From positions 93,958-157,957 of the forward strand of contig JANQSD010000005.1 in the NCBI GenBank assembly GCA_028284225.1: 64,000 nt of DNA. Reading direction: 5' to 3'. The notes beneath the pieces were generated by a model. That model was given only the letters and a program-made list of their open reading frames with translations. It did no database searches and was not told the DNA's origin. A program made the position numbers and the translations under genes. Below, piece after piece: positions 59,778 through 64,000 of this stretch (positions within the stretch are counted from its first letter, which is position 1; each line of letters opens with the position of its first letter). This DNA comes from Arenicellales bacterium. Its GTDB lineage: Bacteria; Pseudomonadota; Gammaproteobacteria; Arenicellales; JAHEKD01.

Positions 59778-60526
59778 TGTTTACCAGGTTTCATTCAGAC
59801 TTACGTGCTAAATGTGTCGCATGTTTGCTGCTTTTTCTTGTTATTCAACCAACAAATGCCCTTGATATTTTAACTGCCGGAGACAGTATCACTCAAGGCT
59901 TGCAACGAACGGCATCAGGAGCAGTTTTTGGAATAACATCTTTCCAAAATGGCTCAGTGAATATTGGAGGATATCAACCACGATTAAAAGCGAGGTTAGA
60001 TGCCCAGGTTGAATCATCCACACTCTATAATTGGGGTAGGGGTGGGGAGAATAGTGCTGGGGGAGTAGGTCGAATAAATTCCATTCTGAATAGCCGAACT
60101 GCTGATTTGATACTGATTATGTACGGTGCTAATGACTTATATCAAGGTATATCCAGTTCAGGAACGAGAGCCAATATTAGTGTTATGATAGATCGCAGCA
60201 GAGCAAGTGGAGTTATTCCTATAATTTCTGAAGTCACGCTCAATACAAATGGTAGTTTTAATCCCAGCATACGTTTGGATTACAACCCCATGATTCATTC
60301 TCTTGCTAATCAAAAAGGTGTATCTATTGCGACAAATTATGTTGCACTGGATGGTCCCAATTGGTATGCGGTTCCATATCATTCGGGTGACCAACTGCAT
60401 TTGAGTAACGCCGGTTATGAAAGAATGGCAGAAGCCTGGTTGAATGTTATCAGAGGAACTTCAATTCCTGGTTCTGGAGGCGGGTATCTTGAGTCTGTGA
60501 TGCAAATAATTTTTTTGGATGAATAA
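59777..60526 (+). CDS. Exported SGNH/GDSL hydrolase
   Basis: A 249-residue protein with a signal peptide (about 12-28). The SGNH blocks are visible: S37 (GDSITQG), Gly in WGRGGENS (about 87-91), N119 (YGANDLY) and the D205-x-x-H208 dyad (GDQLHLSNAGY). Such enzymes deacetylate glycans or cleave lipid esters in the periplasm or outside. Translation is coupled to the propeller-like protein; the GDP-deoxysugar genes follow, so acyl editing of a polysaccharide is a plausible role. Confidence 0.85.
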   Translation: MFTRFHSDLRAKCVACLLLFLVIQPTNALDILTAGDSITQGLQRTASGAVFGITSFQNGSVNIGGYQPRLKARLDAQVESSTLYNWGRGGENSAGGVGRINSILNSRTADLILIMYGANDLYQGISSSGTRANISVMIDRSRASGVIPIISEVTLNTNGSFNPSIRLDYNPMIHSLANQKGVSIATNYVALDGPNWYAVPYHSGDQLHLSNAGYERMAEAWLNVIRGTSIPGSGGGYLESVMQIIFLDE

Positions 60527-60556
60527 TTTTTTTGTGTATGATTGCCTACTTTGTGA

Positions 60557-62538
<1,982 letters not shown>

Positions 62539-62545
62539 GATTAAA

Positions 62546-63649
62546 CTAATTTAGACCTTTGATACACTTGGTTAAACAATAGGCAGTAATATTTTCCTTC
62601 GAATTATTTGTAATTCTACAAGTCATCATGTTGTTTTTACCAGCAACCGGATAGTTATCCGTCAAAATAAGATTTGAGCGTATTAAAGTCCCATTTTGAC
62701 TATAAGCGTAAGCACCGGTTTCGGTAGCAATATATTCTTCATCACAAGATGTCACTAAAACTGTATCTTCACCAGCCCCAACTTGAAGATTCTGGACTTC
62801 AACTGAACTTTCTAGCGGGCTGGCCGATGGTTTACTGAAATAACCCATTACATCAACAATTAGATGGGTTGATTGACTGGTAAAAAAGCTGATTTCATTA
62901 ACGCCAGCAATAACACTAGTTGTTAAGACAGATGTGTTAGCAATGTCCTGGTTTGTTCTGAAGTTGATGATGCTGGCATTAGGTCGGCCGGTTCCGGCAG
63001 GCCAGGCTATTATATAACCGTTGCCATCGCCTTTAGAAACAGTAACATTCAATACTGCTGCCGGCGGTTCACTCACGCCATCAGGTACACCACAGTTAGG
63101 TCGGCCTCCCTGTGCAGAGGTGTTGCCATTAATACTGAATGACCGTGACCCACCCTTAGGTAATTTCCCTCCTCCACCAAGTCGTGTATCAATAATTCTA
63201 CAAGGGCTTAACGGCGTATAGACAAGATCTTTGTCTGCATCACCAATTACATTGGCAATGTTTATTGAGGAGGAATCAAGTTTTGAGGTTGCGGGCTCGC
63301 CAGTGAGAATACTCACAACTGAATCATAATCATGTTGCTGGTAAACAGCGAGTAATTTTTCATTATCAGCTTTATATAATGCATCGAGCATTTCTTCTTG
63401 CCAGTCTACGTAACCTCTATGATGTGCATCGCTATACAAATTGCTTATAATTGTCGAAACGACTAGAGTGCGATTGGTATTTATCCAGTCAATTTGTATG
63501 GCCTTGTTTTGTTGTAATAAAACTTCGTTTTGAAGTTGGTTTGCATTTAAATCGGGGCGTGCAGTTTGAGCAAGAGCGAAAATGCACCAAAGCAAACTTG
63601 CAGTTAAGGTAATTCCTTTGGAGGTTCTAAATGCTATTTTAAGCACCAT
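62546..63649 (-). CDS. Exported protein with a PCRIIDTR repeat-type domain
   Basis: A 367-residue protein with a signal peptide (about 10-27, ending LAQ). Residues about 145-275 hold LSPCRIIDTRLGGGGKL, AAVLNVTVSKGDGNGYIIAW, RPNASIINFRTNQDIANTSV and THLIVDVMGYFSK, a beta-rich domain that I know mainly from actinobacterial and other surface proteins. The N-terminal helical part and the Cys-rich C-terminus (VTSCDEEYI, CRITN, CLTKC) are unrecognised. It converges on the rmd gene. Adhesion or polysaccharide binding is a guess. Confidence 0.7.
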   Translation of the reverse strand: MVLKIAFRTSKGITLTASLLWCIFALAQTARPDLNANQLQNEVLLQQNKAIQIDWINTNRTLVVSTIISNLYSDAHHRGYVDWQEEMLDALYKADNEKLLAVYQQHDYDSVVSILTGEPATSKLDSSSINIANVIGDADKDLVYTPLSPCRIIDTRLGGGGKLPKGGSRSFSINGNTSAQGGRPNCGVPDGVSEPPAAVLNVTVSKGDGNGYIIAWPAGTGRPNASIINFRTNQDIANTSVLTTSVIAGVNEISFFTSQSTHLIVDVMGYFSKPSASPLESSVEVQNLQVGAGEDTVLVTSCDEEYIATETGAYAYSQNGTLIRSNLILTDNYPVAGKNNMMTCRITNNSKENITAYCLTKCIKGLN

Positions 63650-63749
63650 AAATCATCCATTGCTTTATATTTTAGTTTAGAATCATTATAGTCTTTATAT
63701 CTAGTCTTATCAATTTATAAAAATTAATAGAATTAACTACACTGGTTAA

Positions 63750-64000
63750 ATGATAAAGAATTTTTTTAGAATTACTACTGCCGGATTTAGAATTTCAAAT
63801 GTCATATGGCTTTTTTTGTGGTTAATGTGCCCGGGGTTCTCAGCGCCAATTTTAGCTGCGCCATTTTGTACTGAACGAGGTTTTTTGTTGGTTGAGTCTC
63901 GATTCAATCAGGCTCAGGAGTTAAAGGAGAAAGGTCAAATTCCTGACCAGGAGTATAAGCGGCTAGCAGCTGAGTACATTCAGCAGTCTACGGTTTGTTA
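63750..64000 (+). CDS. Exported protein, 5' end only
   Basis: An open frame from ATG 63750 through the window edge (83 residues). A signal peptide-like hydrophobic stretch (NVIWLFLWLMCPGFSAP) leads to a mature part with paired cysteines and a helical, charged region (VESRFNQAQELKEKG). No family is recognised. There is no obvious ribosome site; divergent from the PCRIIDTR protein with an AT-rich 100-base gap. Confidence 0.5.
   Translation, partial: MIKNFFRITTAGFRISNVIWLFLWLMCPGFSAPILAAPFCTERGFLLVESRFNQAQELKEKGQIPDQEYKRLAAEYIQQSTVC

Overview
The window reads as a chromosomal segment of a low-to-moderate GC gammaproteobacterium, probably aquatic or marine. This rests on gene content: SecB, Hsp15/HslR, oligopeptidase A, TrmL, YfaZ-type porin, a Crp/Fnr regulator, an NhaR-type regulator, a tripartite TRAP transporter, and the gpsA-secB-rhodanese order. 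No rRNA, tRNA, CRISPR array, prophage or transposase gene was recognised. Genes are dense and alternate in short operons on both strands.

Region by region. 1-2910: a truncated NhaR-like regulator diverges from a stress and quality-control operon (ribosome hibernation factor, BI-1/YccA protein, an unknown protein, a DUF533 protein) that ends in a clear terminator. 3071-5541: leftward MerR plus a partner of unknown function, a GNAT acetyltransferase and an SDR dehydrogenase. 5658-17602: accessory metabolism around amides and amino acids (AIM24 protein, M20 amidohydrolase, EamA exporter, FAH-fold enzyme, aminotransferase, M81/MlrC metallopeptidase, LtrA protein, cysteine hydrolase overlapping a 2-oxoglutarate/Fe oxygenase, LysR regulator, aminoglycoside/choline-type kinase). 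17659-18272: a toxin-first TA pair. 18295-26900: a catabolic locus with TRAP transporter dctPQM, UspA protein, HisD-like dehydrogenase, DegT aminotransferase, and a divergent MocR regulator with an enoyl-CoA hydratase. 27018-35739: oxidoreductase/methyltransferase pair, a MerR metal-sensing locus with DUF411 and a previously unlisted 46-residue Cys/His-rich peptide, amidase, multicopper oxidase, SelO, glutathione reductase. 35783-45362: DUF3047, cupin, a MotA/ExbB-like channel with a long coiled-coil MotB/ExbD-like partner, pdxJ, DUF302, DsbA-like, acylpyruvase-like, prlC, small proteins. 45653-48087: moaE, moaD, moaB and moaA. 48097-57385: housekeeping genes (Nudix, Crp, yfaZ, hslR, hydroxyacid dehydrogenase, hemW, hemJ, trmL, gpsA, secB, rhodanese, envC). 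57577-64000: ctpA, two exported proteins, GDP-deoxyhexose genes gmd and rmd, and two secreted proteins at the right edge.

Repeats are prominent. Three 143-bp palindromic MITE-like elements and one 139-bp relative with different ends occur at 9743, 19488, 45425 and 57407; the one at 19488 sits inside the HisD-like/DegT operon and supplies the stop codon of one gene and the start codon of the next. A second family of about 72 bp has three copies (40325, 40461, 46994), and a third of about 60 bp has two (45589, 53825). The most promising unexplained systems are the ion-channel/coiled-coil pair at 36783-39004, the MerR-controlled micropeptide at 29277-29417, and the TRAP/HisD-like/DegT catabolic locus.
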